This document shows positions 1 through 6,827 of a stretch of 37,442 bases of DNA, one piece after another (the first letter of the stretch is position 1; each line of letters opens with the position of its first letter). The notes under the pieces are model-generated. The model saw only the letters and a list, made by a program, of their open reading frames with translations, ran no database searches and was not told the DNA's origin. This DNA is from Solirubrobacterales bacterium (GTDB lineage Bacteria > Actinomycetota > Thermoleophilia > Solirubrobacterales > 70-9), in NCBI GenBank assembly GCA_019694145.1, contig JAIBCJ010000010.1:1-37442 (forward strand), written 5' to 3'. The position numbers were made by a program, and so were the translations under genes.

Positions 1-753
1 TGGAAGACCGACACCCACGGGGCCGAGCTGACCGAGACCTCGATCGAGTCGAAGGCGGTACCTGGCGAACACCCGGTTTCGGTGGTCGTGCCGGATGGTG
101 CCGATGACGGCGAGCGGGGGATGCTCGTGTTCCTCCACGGTCGCAGCGGTGACGACGGGAGCTACACGGATGACGAGGAGTTCTTCGAGGCGCTGGCAGG
201 CCAGGGCGGGGACGCACCGATCGTGGTCTTTCCCGACGGAGGCGAGTCCAGCTACTGGCATGACCGGGACACCGGAAACTGGGGCAGCTACGTCACTGAC
301 GAGGTGATCCCGCAGATGGCAGGGAAGTTCGGGGCCGACCCGGACCGGGTTGCGATCGGTGGAATCTCGATGGGCGGTTTCGGTGCGCTCGACCTGGCGA
401 TCCAGAACCCGGGGATGTTCTGCGCTGTCGGCGGTCACTCGCCGGCCCTATTTCTGAGCGGCGGGGAGTCGGCTCCCGGCGCCTTCGATGACGCCGAGGA
501 CTTCGACGACAACGACGTGCTCGCTACCGCCGCAGCCGACCCGGATGCTTTCTCGTCGCAACCCCTCTTCCTCGACGCCGGCAAGAGCGACCCCTTCGTA
601 CCCGGCGTCACCGAACTGGCGAACTCGCTCGAAGCGGCCGGGGTCGACGCCACCGTGAAGCTGAACTGGCCCGGCGGCCACGATGAGGATTACTGGAACG
701 CCCACTGGGACGAGTACCTCGCTTTCTACGCCGACGCCCTCGCTGACTGCTGA
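1..753 (+). CDS. Putative esterase, alpha/beta hydrolase fold (5' partial)
   Basis: The reading frame is open from base 1, so the true start lies outside the window; 250 residues are visible. The protein belongs to the putative-esterase (esterase D-like) group of alpha/beta hydrolases. The nucleophile elbow is GISMGG near codon 119, and an oxyanion-type segment FLHGRSGDDG lies near codon 42. The likely acid is in DAGKSDPF and the likely base in GGHDEDYW close to the C-terminus, so the triad appears complete. The substrate cannot be told from sequence. An internal GTG at 82 is a poor start because coding sequence continues upstream of it. The stop is followed directly by the SRP RNA promoter. 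Confidence 0.85.
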   Translation, partial: WKTDTHGAELTETSIESKAVPGEHPVSVVVPDGADDGERGMLVFLHGRSGDDGSYTDDEEFFEALAGQGGDAPIVVFPDGGESSYWHDRDTGNWGSYVTDEVIPQMAGKFGADPDRVAIGGISMGGFGALDLAIQNPGMFCAVGGHSPALFLSGGESAPGAFDDAEDFDDNDVLATAAADPDAFSSQPLFLDAGKSDPFVPGVTELANSLEAAGVDATVKLNWPGGHDEDYWNAHWDEYLAFYADALADC

Positions 754-769
754 ACCCTGCGCGGGGCGC

Positions 770-775
770 TAGGAT
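770..775 (+). promoter_or_regulatory. -10 element of the SRP RNA gene (TAGGAT)
   Basis: TAGGAT lies seven bases before the first base of the SRP RNA closing helix (783). This is the -10-to-start distance expected for a housekeeping sigma factor. No convincing -35 is visible. Confidence 0.5.
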
Positions 776-782
776 TCCAACC

Positions 783-1053
783 GGACCGTGCTAGGCGGGG
801 AGTCAGCGGTGCCCTGTCACTTGCAATCCGCTTTAGCAAGGCCGAATGCCGTTCTGAGGGTCTGGCCATCGGGGTCAGTACACCGAGGGAGGTGTTGACG
901 GTCAGGTCCCGCGCGACGCAAGCCCGTGAATCAGGTCAGGTCCGGAAGGAAGCAGCCTTAAGCGGAAACTACGGGTGCCGCGGGTGAGCCTAACCCGAGC
1001 CGAACTCGACGGACACGCCCGATGACTTCGTTTCGAAGGCGGTTGCACGGTCC
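783..1053 (+). ncRNA. ffs: Signal recognition particle RNA, bacterial large type
   Basis: This is the RNA scaffold of the signal recognition particle, which binds Ffh and targets nascent membrane and secreted proteins. The universally conserved Ffh-binding loop GGTCCGGAAGGAAGCAGCC is at 937-955. The 5' part (CTAGGCGGGGAG, then GCAATCCGCTTTAGC) resembles the Alu-domain region of the long SRP RNAs of Thermus, Deinococcus and Bacillus types. The ends pair perfectly: GGACCGTGC (783-791) with GCACGGTCC (1045-1053). A T-rich tail ATTTTCTTT follows and probably ends transcription. At about 271 nt it is far longer than the roughly 100 nt 4.5S type. The exact ends are inferred from the closing helix. 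Confidence 0.93.
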
Positions 1054-1073
1054 ATTTTCTTTCCCTTGACGGG

Positions 1074-1079
1074 TAGGTT
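1074..1079 (+). promoter_or_regulatory. -10 element of ytoQ (TAGGTT)
   Basis: TAGGTT stands six bases before the ATG at 1086, which suggests a leaderless transcript. No Shine-Dalgarno sequence fits in this gap. Confidence 0.45.
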
Positions 1080-1085
1080 GGGCAC

Positions 1086-1541
1086 ATGTCTGAACGAACG
1101 TGGCGCGTCTACCTTGCCGGCGAAATTCACTCCGACTGGCGGGATCGGGTCGAGGCCGCTTGCGAGGGGCTACCGGTCGTTTTCACCGCCCCGGTGACCG
1201 ATCACCCTGCTTCGGATGCGGCCGGAACCTCGACCCTCGGAGACGAGGAGAAGAAGTTCTGGGCCGATCACAAGGGTGCCGGGGTGAACTCGATCAGGAC
1301 CCAGACCTTCATTCAGGAGGCCGACGTCGTCGTTGTCCGCTTCGGCGACAAGTACCGCCAGTGGAACGCTGCCTTCGACGCCGGATTCGCTTCAGCGCTG
1401 GGAAAGCCCGTAATCACCCAGCACGACGAGGAACTCGATCACGCCCTCAAGGAAGTGGACGCCGCCGCCCGCGCCACCGCCCGCACCCCGGAGCAGGTCG
1501 CGGCCGTTCTCCGGTACGTGATCACCGCCGAACTGGCGTAA
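1086..1541 (+). CDS. ytoQ: YtoQ family protein
   Basis: This 151-residue protein matches the YtoQ family in full length, about 150 residues in Bacillus subtilis. Family hallmarks are VYLAGEIHSDWRD at the N-terminus, the central IRTQTFIQEADVVVVRFGDKYRQWN, and GKPVITQHDEELDHALKEVD near the end. The fold resembles nucleoside 2-deoxyribosyltransferase-like proteins, but to my knowledge the function is not established, so none is assigned. The start is set by the family N-terminus and by the TANNNT element six bases upstream. The gene lies between the SRP RNA and a secreted protein and has no obvious functional partner. Confidence 0.9.
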   Translation: MSERTWRVYLAGEIHSDWRDRVEAACEGLPVVFTAPVTDHPASDAAGTSTLGDEEKKFWADHKGAGVNSIRTQTFIQEADVVVVRFGDKYRQWNAAFDAGFASALGKPVITQHDEELDHALKEVDAAARATARTPEQVAAVLRYVITAELA

Positions 1542-1556
1542 CCGGACACTGTTCGC

Positions 1557-1562
1557 TATGCT
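1557..1562 (+). promoter_or_regulatory. -10 element of the LamG protein gene (TATGCT)
   Basis: TATGCT is eight bases before the ATG at 1571. A weak -35-like CTGGCG sits 18 bases upstream at 1533-1538. The arrangement suggests a leaderless transcript. Confidence 0.45.
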
Positions 1563-1570
1563 TCCGCGAG

Positions 1571-4429
1571 ATGATCTCGGGGGCTAGGCAAATTGTGAGG
1601 CTGGCGGCCATCTTTCTGGCCATGTCGGCGGCCTTGGCTTTTGGTGCCAGCGGCGCTCAGGCAGCGTCGATAAACGTCAATTCCGCTTTCCCTTACATCA
1701 CAGGCAACGACGGGTGGGGCCTGAGCGGCGATGCCAGTGCCAATTTTCTCGTTTACGAGCCCACCGTGAACGTGTACGCCTACAAATTGCCCTACAGCTT
1801 TGGAGATCCGATCGTCTCGAACGGCACGGGCAATGTCGAGGCGTTCACCGGCGACTGGTCGCTGACCATGCACAACCTCGGGACCACCCACATTCTGCCC
1901 GAAGGCAAATACCGCCTCGACATGATTCAGGATCCGCTACTTCCCTACAAGACCGGTGGTATGGCTTCAATCGGGGCGGACGCGGTGATCTATGTGGACC
2001 GGACGGGTCCTCAGACATCGATCAACAGCGTGGTGCCCAACCCGACCGCCTCGACCAACGCGAACTTCACCTTTAGCGCTAACGACTTCAACGCAGCCTT
2101 CAGCGAGACTGGTTCCGGCGTTGCCAGCTTCCAGTGCAGCAAGGACGGCGGGGCCTGGTTCACTTGCGGCAACGACGATGCTTTCGCTTCAATAGGCGAA
2201 ATCACCTACGTGGCTCCCGAGGGCATCCGGAATTTCCGGGTTCGGGCAATCGACCGGCTGGGCAACATCGGGGACCCTGCGAGCTTTGACTGGCTTGTTG
2301 ACCTGACCGACCCCGAGATCCACCTGCCTGCGATCTCCCAAGACGCAAACCAGAACGTCGTACCGGCCTATGTTCTGGGTGAAAACCCGCCAGCCTCGGG
2401 AACCTGCTCCGACCCGCTCGCTGGATCGCCCGCGGGGGCTTCGGGCATTCGTAGCTGCGTAGTGGACCCGGTCAGTACCTCACAGCTCGGTAACTTTTCC
2501 CGTGCTGCGTCGGCAGAGGACAAGGTTGGTCATACCGCGAGCACTCACGGCGCTTACAGAGTCGTGCCGCCGAGGTACAGAGATCTGGTCGCCCAGGATG
2601 ACCCGATCGCCTGGTACCGGCTCGATGATCCGCTCGGGTCCTCGACCCTTATCGACAGTTCCGGTCACAACCACAACGGTGACGCGAAAAACGGACTCGT
2701 GCTCGATCGTGCGCCAGCCCTCGCCTGTCATCAGGTCGTCCGACCCAACGGATGTGAGGTTGCTCATGACATTCGTGGCCGGGCTGCCTACTTCGACGGA
2801 AAGGGGGCCCAGGGAAGGGTGGACGGAATCGTCGCCCCTGCTGGCGGGTTCACCCTTGAGGCCTGGGTCAGGCCGCTGGACGGCGGCAAGATGATGATCG
2901 CCCAGCACGGCGGTTCCGGCGCGCTCTGGATTGACGGGGGCAAGGTCAGTTTCCGGAGCAGTTTCGACAATCCGATCACCGGAGGCCCTGCCTTGATCCC
3001 CGGCGAATGGGCCTATGTGGCCGGTACCTGGGCGAACGGAGTGGGAAGGCTTTATGTGAACGGCGCGCTGGTTGCTTCCGGTTCCATGCCTCACCCACCT
3101 TCTGGCATTTCTACTTTCTATCTCGGTTACGGCGACCAGGCTCCCTGGCTCCACGGGGATCTCGATGAGGTCGCCTATTACGACCACGCCTTGCCGGCTG
3201 GCCGGATCGGCATGCGAAACGCGGTCGGCAGGTACATCGAAACTCCCTCGGCTCCTGGCGGTCCGGATACCACCCGGCCTGACGTGGAGATCAAGTACCC
3301 GCAAAAGAACGCGCTGTATGTCAGGACCAAGGCACCGAAGGCAGCCTTCACGTGCTCCGACCCTGACGGTGACGTTGACATTGCTTCATGTGAAGCGGAC
3401 GTGGACGGAACTCCGATCAATTTTGGCGCTCCTCTTCCCGACTCACCAGGCGCGCATTACCTGCGGGTCGTAGCGAAGAGCCAGAGCGGACTTACCACGG
3501 TCGACATCCACGACTACAAGATCACCAGCTTCGATCAGGTTGTCCTCAAGGATCAACCGGAAGCCTATTTCCGCTTCGACGAATCGTCTGGCTCCGGGGT
3601 CCTGGTCGATCAGACTGCAAGTCACAACGGCGCCTTCAAGAACGACAACGCTCCCGGCGGAACTGGCATCTCGGGTGATGGCAGTGCAACACGCGCCTTT
3701 TTCGGGAAGGGCGGGTACGCGTTTGTCAATGGAATACCGGCTTCCCAGACCGGCTCCACACTCGAGGCCTGGGTCAAGCCGGACGATGCCGGGGACATGG
3801 CGATTCTCGAACATGGCGGCGCCGGGGCACTGTTTATCCGAGGCGGCAAGGTGGTTTTCCGTCACGTAGGAAGCGAGATCGAGTCGCCTCTCGGTGCGGC
3901 ACCAGTCGGGCAAACGACTCAGGTGGTCGGAGTCTGGGACGGCGTCAACATGATCCTTTACGTCAACGGGGTGGAAGTCGCCTCTAAGGAAGCCCCCGGT
4001 CAGCCTTCCGGCTCCTCGACTCTCTATCTGGGATTGGCCAACGTCGGGCTCGCCTCACCGTGGCTGCGCGGCTCACTCGACGAGGTCTCTGTTTACAGCC
4101 ATGCCCTTGAAGCTGGTCAGGTCGACCAGCACTTCAGGGCAGATCCTCCACCCCCAGCGGAGGACAACCCGTCGAGCCACGACCCCGACCAACCTGCCAT
4201 GGATGACCACGTAGTGGACGACCCCGACCAACCGGTCGGCGACGACCCTGACCAGTCGTCCACAGATGACCCGGTCGGTAGCGTGGAAGCCGAGAGCGGC
4301 GGATCGTCACCGAAGTCCGGCGTCAAGTCGAACTCCAAGGCCAGAAGGTCCGCATTGAAGAAGTGCCAACGAATGAGCAACCGCTCGAAGCGCAACCGCT
4401 GCCTGCGCCACGTTCGTAACCGGTTCTAG
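1571..4429 (+). CDS. Secreted protein with two LamG-type (concanavalin-like) domains
   Basis: A 952-residue exported protein. A signal peptide with a hydrophobic core (LAAIFLAMSAALAFGASGAQA) ends near residue 33. Residues about 143-246 form an Ig-like repeat typical of actinobacterial surface proteins (FQCSKDGG, FRVRAIDRLGN). Two LamG jelly rolls follow at about 339-553 and 656-855, each with AWYRLDD/AYFRFDE, TLEAWV, LYVNG and LHGDLDEV/LRGSLDEV signatures. Such domains bind carbohydrate or protein ligands outside the cell. The tail (about 857-952) holds DPDQP-type acidic repeats and then a Lys/Arg-rich segment with two Cys. The frame extends upstream over ytoQ, but that part is not coding. 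GC content looks somewhat lower than in neighbours, judged by eye. Confidence 0.85.
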   Translation: MISGARQIVRLAAIFLAMSAALAFGASGAQAASINVNSAFPYITGNDGWGLSGDASANFLVYEPTVNVYAYKLPYSFGDPIVSNGTGNVEAFTGDWSLTMHNLGTTHILPEGKYRLDMIQDPLLPYKTGGMASIGADAVIYVDRTGPQTSINSVVPNPTASTNANFTFSANDFNAAFSETGSGVASFQCSKDGGAWFTCGNDDAFASIGEITYVAPEGIRNFRVRAIDRLGNIGDPASFDWLVDLTDPEIHLPAISQDANQNVVPAYVLGENPPASGTCSDPLAGSPAGASGIRSCVVDPVSTSQLGNFSRAASAEDKVGHTASTHGAYRVVPPRYRDLVAQDDPIAWYRLDDPLGSSTLIDSSGHNHNGDAKNGLVLDRAPALACHQVVRPNGCEVAHDIRGRAAYFDGKGAQGRVDGIVAPAGGFTLEAWVRPLDGGKMMIAQHGGSGALWIDGGKVSFRSSFDNPITGGPALIPGEWAYVAGTWANGVGRLYVNGALVASGSMPHPPSGISTFYLGYGDQAPWLHGDLDEVAYYDHALPAGRIGMRNAVGRYIETPSAPGGPDTTRPDVEIKYPQKNALYVRTKAPKAAFTCSDPDGDVDIASCEADVDGTPINFGAPLPDSPGAHYLRVVAKSQSGLTTVDIHDYKITSFDQVVLKDQPEAYFRFDESSGSGVLVDQTASHNGAFKNDNAPGGTGISGDGSATRAFFGKGGYAFVNGIPASQTGSTLEAWVKPDDAGDMAILEHGGAGALFIRGGKVVFRHVGSEIESPLGAAPVGQTTQVVGVWDGVNMILYVNGVEVASKEAPGQPSGSSTLYLGLANVGLASPWLRGSLDEVSVYSHALEAGQVDQHFRADPPPPAEDNPSSHDPDQPAMDDHVVDDPDQPVGDDPDQSSTDDPVGSVEAESGGSSPKSGVKSNSKARRSALKKCQRMSNRSKRNRCLRHVRNRF

Positions 4430-4447
4430 AGCCACGCTAAACCGCAC

Positions 4448-4472
4448 TTTTTCCACAAATGATGTGGGAAAA
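4448..4472 (+). terminator. Hairpin terminator after the LamG gene
   Basis: Arms TTTTTCCACA and TGTGGGAAAA form a 10-bp stem (one G-U pair) around a five-base loop, AATGA. The stem is flanked by T on one side and A on the other, so it could act in either direction. It lies 18 bases after the LamG stop codon. Confidence 0.5.
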
Positions 4473-4493
4473 CGACAGCTTCACGGCGCCGAT

Positions 4494-4499
4494 TAGTCT
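4494..4499 (+). promoter_or_regulatory. -10 element of the thioredoxin-fold gene (TAGTCT)
   Basis: TAGTCT lies exactly six bases before the ATG at 4506 and directly after the hairpin terminator, consistent with a new leaderless transcript. Confidence 0.45.
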
Positions 4500-4505
4500 G
4501 GTCCC

Positions 4506-4787
4506 ATGAAACTCTACGTCTGCTGGGGAACTTTTCAGGTGCCGGGAGCGCGGGAGCATCCCTGCAAGATCGCCTATGACGCACTGGTTCAGGCTGACTT
4601 CGAGCCGGAGGTCATCAAGGCCCACAGCGTCGGTTTCCTGCCCCGCGCCGTTCAGACCGGCGCCCGGAAAAAGGTAGAGGACGCCACGGGAAGCAAGTGG
4701 GTGCCGGCGTTGGAAACAGACGAGGGAGAATGGATCTCGGGATCCAGAGAGATAGTCGCCTGGGCCGAGCAGCACGCCCGGGTCTGA
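4506..4787 (+). CDS. Small thioredoxin-fold protein (glutaredoxin / GST N-domain-like)
   Basis: This 93-residue protein has the layout of a glutaredoxin or glutathione S-transferase N-terminal domain: a first strand KLYVCWGTF, a helix starting at HPCKIAYDAL, and the late motif WVPALETDEGEWISGSREIVAWA. The last motif matches the cis-Pro strand and the substrate-binding Ser turn of GST N-domains. There is no CxxC pair; Cys6 and Cys20 are the only cysteines. It may act in thiol exchange or bind a low-molecular-weight thiol, but this is inferred from the fold alone. It converges on the reverse-strand gene ending at 4791, with a three-base gap. Confidence 0.75.
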   Translation: MKLYVCWGTFQVPGAREHPCKIAYDALVQADFEPEVIKAHSVGFLPRAVQTGARKKVEDATGSKWVPALETDEGEWISGSREIVAWAEQHARV

Positions 4788-4790
4788 CCT

Positions 4791-5171
4791 TCAGTCGCTC
4801 TCGATCCTGATCACGTCGCCCAGTTCGATGCAGCCGGACTTGTCGTAAGGGGAGCTGGAGGTTCCGGAGGTGCTTGTGTCGGCGCCCGGCAAGGTGGCGT
4901 CCCAGCAGCCCAGCCAGTCGACGCTCACCTCGTAACGTCTCCAGGATCCATCCGGAGGGGCGAAGTTGCAGGTCCAGTTTCCATCAGCTTCCTTGCGGCA
5001 ATTACTGCCGCCGCTCGGCGAGGTGGTGTTGGCCAGCGAGTGGGCCAGGTCATCAGCTGAAACGCCGACCAGAAGTGCAGGCCGAGTGACCATGATCAGA
5101 ATGAAGATGAACAGGAGCCCCAGGACGACGGCGCTCAAGGCCCCGAGGATCTTTACGCCCTTCCACCACAC
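4791..5171 (-). CDS. Small membrane-anchored protein with four cysteines, unknown function
   Basis: 126 residues, family not recognised. One N-terminal membrane segment (about residues 8-32, rich in Leu, Ile, Phe and Val) is followed by a polar, probably extracytoplasmic domain. That domain has four Cys (NCRKE, WTCNF, GCWDA, GCIEL), which may form two disulfides. The start lies six bases after the stop of the upstream glycosyltransferase gene, so the two are probably cotranscribed. The pairing suggests a role in the same envelope process, but nothing in the sequence states which. Confidence 0.7.
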   Translation of the reverse strand: MWWKGVKILGALSAVVLGLLFIFILIMVTRPALLVGVSADDLAHSLANTTSPSGGSNCRKEADGNWTCNFAPPDGSWRRYEVSVDWLGCWDATLPGADTSTSGTSSSPYDKSGCIELGDVIRIESD

Positions 5172-5177
5172 GGTGGC

Positions 5178-6740
5178 TCAGCCCGCCAGGCAGCTGGTGT
5201 AGAGCACCCAGGACCGGTTGCGGGCGACCTCCTCGAAACCGGGGGGAGGCGTGGTGACGGCACGGCCCGGCTCGCCCGGGTCGAGGATGAAGTTTTCGAC
5301 CGTGAACTCGTTGGCCGGGGCGAGGAAGAAGCCGGAATCTGGTTGTTCGTCCGCGGCGGCGATCGACACGACATCAGATGGCCGAATGTCCAGCCAGAAG
5401 GCGAGACGGGGCACGGCCCGATGGTTCGGGACCGAGATCGGCAGGCAGTCCTCAACCGAGGTCTCCCCAGGGAGGTCGCTCGGGGGATTGAAGGCACCGT
5501 CATCGACAAGGGCCTCGAGGTCCCTTTCGACCAGGGCCTGATCGCTCAGGTCGGTGTCGACGGTGCTGAGCAGGTCGTACTGGTTGGGCAGCCAGATCAG
5601 CCAGAGCGCGACCGTGATTGCGGCTGCCACCTGCCAGATTCGCCGCAGCCTGTGACCGGGCTCGAGCAGCCGCCAGCCTAGTACCGCGGCAGCCGTGAAT
5701 ATGAACAGGATCGCCGCGGCCAGCATCGTGTAGCGGGGGATGATCGCCAGGCCCGAAGCACCCATCAGGGCGAAGGCGACCAGGGCCAGGAAAGCCGAGA
5801 TCACCCCGATAGCGGCCCGCTTCGGCATCGCCCAAAGGGTCAGGATTACTCCGAAGAAGGCACCTACCATGCCCGGCCACTGCATCACTTCGCCAAGCCG
5901 GCGTGGTCCGTAGATGATCACGTCGAGTGGTCCGGTGTCTCGCTCCAGCGTCTCGACCGTCTCGCGGGTGCCGGTGAAGGAGTAGAGGGGGTTCGAGGTT
6001 GTGATCAGGTCGAAGAGAACCCAGATCACCGGTCCGGCCGCCGTCAGGCAGGCCATCAGGATCAGGTTCCTGTCAATCCCTGACTCCCTCAGCTGGATTC
6101 TCAGGCGTCCGAGGCTGATCCCGGCGCGTCGAGACGGAGCTGAGGTGTCGGCGCCCTCCGCAGGCGACACGTGGAAATCGAGGGCGAGCCAGAGGAAGTA
6201 GAAGCCGGAGAAGAGCCAGGCCTCCGGTCTGAGCAGGCCGGCCAGGGCAAGCAACACGAGTACGGGCCAGCCAGCCTTCGGCTTCTTCGTTTCGATCAGC
6301 AGGGCGGCAAGGCAGAGCACCATGTACGGGATGTCGATGTATGCCCGGAGACCATTGCTCAGGACCGGTGCGCTCGTCATCACCAGAAACGCGGCGAGGA
6401 CCCCGATCCAGCGATCGAACCATTCCGAGCCCAGCCGGTAGACCAGCCAGGCCAGCAGGCCGAGGCTTACGTAGGCGAGGACGACCGCGACGGTGATCGA
6501 GCCGTCGCCCAGCGGTGAGAAAAGCGCCCCGAGAAGGTCGTAGAGCGGGTGCGGGGTTGGGGCGAGCGGGGCGCCGTAATCCGGGCTGAGGCCATCGGCG
6601 ATCTCCCGGCCCCAGAGCAGGTAATAGATCGTGTCGTAGTTCGGGAAGCCCTTGGGAAAGATCGCCAGCAGGACCGCCGAGATGACGGCGATGAAGGCAA
6701 GCGGCGGCCCCCAGGACCGGAGTCGGTGAGACGTCGTCAT
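5178..6740 (-). CDS. Putative GT-C-type membrane glycosyltransferase
   Basis: A 520-residue integral membrane protein with about ten hydrophobic segments and two short soluble stretches. The first external loop, GFPNYDTIYYLLWGREIADG, has the acidic residue and aromatic-rich pattern of the PMT/ArnT class (GT-C fold), which uses polyprenyl-phosphate-linked sugars. The C-terminal 130 residues form a soluble domain containing two Cys. Donor and acceptor are unknown, and assignment beyond the GT-C fold is tentative. It is divergent from dnaX: only 42 bases separate its start codon from the upstream ORF before dnaX. I found no TANNNT element close to its start. Confidence 0.65.
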   Translation of the reverse strand: MTTSHRLRSWGPPLAFIAVISAVLLAIFPKGFPNYDTIYYLLWGREIADGLSPDYGAPLAPTPHPLYDLLGALFSPLGDGSITVAVVLAYVSLGLLAWLVYRLGSEWFDRWIGVLAAFLVMTSAPVLSNGLRAYIDIPYMVLCLAALLIETKKPKAGWPVLVLLALAGLLRPEAWLFSGFYFLWLALDFHVSPAEGADTSAPSRRAGISLGRLRIQLRESGIDRNLILMACLTAAGPVIWVLFDLITTSNPLYSFTGTRETVETLERDTGPLDVIIYGPRRLGEVMQWPGMVGAFFGVILTLWAMPKRAAIGVISAFLALVAFALMGASGLAIIPRYTMLAAAILFIFTAAAVLGWRLLEPGHRLRRIWQVAAAITVALWLIWLPNQYDLLSTVDTDLSDQALVERDLEALVDDGAFNPPSDLPGETSVEDCLPISVPNHRAVPRLAFWLDIRPSDVVSIAAADEQPDSGFFLAPANEFTVENFILDPGEPGRAVTTPPPGFEEVARNRSWVLYTSCLAG

Positions 6741-6770
6741 CGGGCCGTAAAGCCTGTCACATGAGGCGGG

Positions 6771-6776
6771 TACACT
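6771..6776 (+). promoter_or_regulatory. -10 element of the dnaX operon (TACACT)
   Basis: TACACT is six bases before a GTG at 6783 that opens a 14-codon ORF, and 47 bases before the dnaX ATG. The position argues against starting dnaX at the upstream in-frame ATG (6761), which would be untranscribed. Confidence 0.5.
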
Positions 6777-6782
6777 GGGCTG

Positions 6783-6827
6783 GTGCCGCCCCGGGAGACT
6801 GTTCCGTTGCGGCGGACCAGCTCATGA
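6783..6827 (+). CDS. Leaderless upstream ORF before dnaX (14 residues)
   Basis: GTG at 6783 follows the TACACT -10 element by six bases, the spacing seen at other leaderless starts here. The ORF encodes MPPRETVPLRRTSS. Its TGA stop (6825-6827) overlaps the dnaX start as ATGA (6824-6827). Ribosomes that load on the leaderless mRNA would therefore end exactly at the dnaX start, which suggests translational coupling. The peptide has no recognisable domain and is probably not functional itself. The same arrangement occurs at 33029. This is an inference from sequence layout. Confidence 0.45.
   Translation: MPPRETVPLRRTSS

Noticed and set aside
1100-1570. Open frame joining the LamG gene upstream through ytoQ
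   Set aside because: It is the out-of-frame shadow of ytoQ, rich in Arg and Gly. The signal peptide and -10 element place the start at 1571.
6761-6823. In-frame N-terminal extension of dnaX from ATG 6761
   Set aside because: It contains the TACACT -10 element and adds residues absent from the family; MSESTSLYRRHRP is the standard N-terminus.
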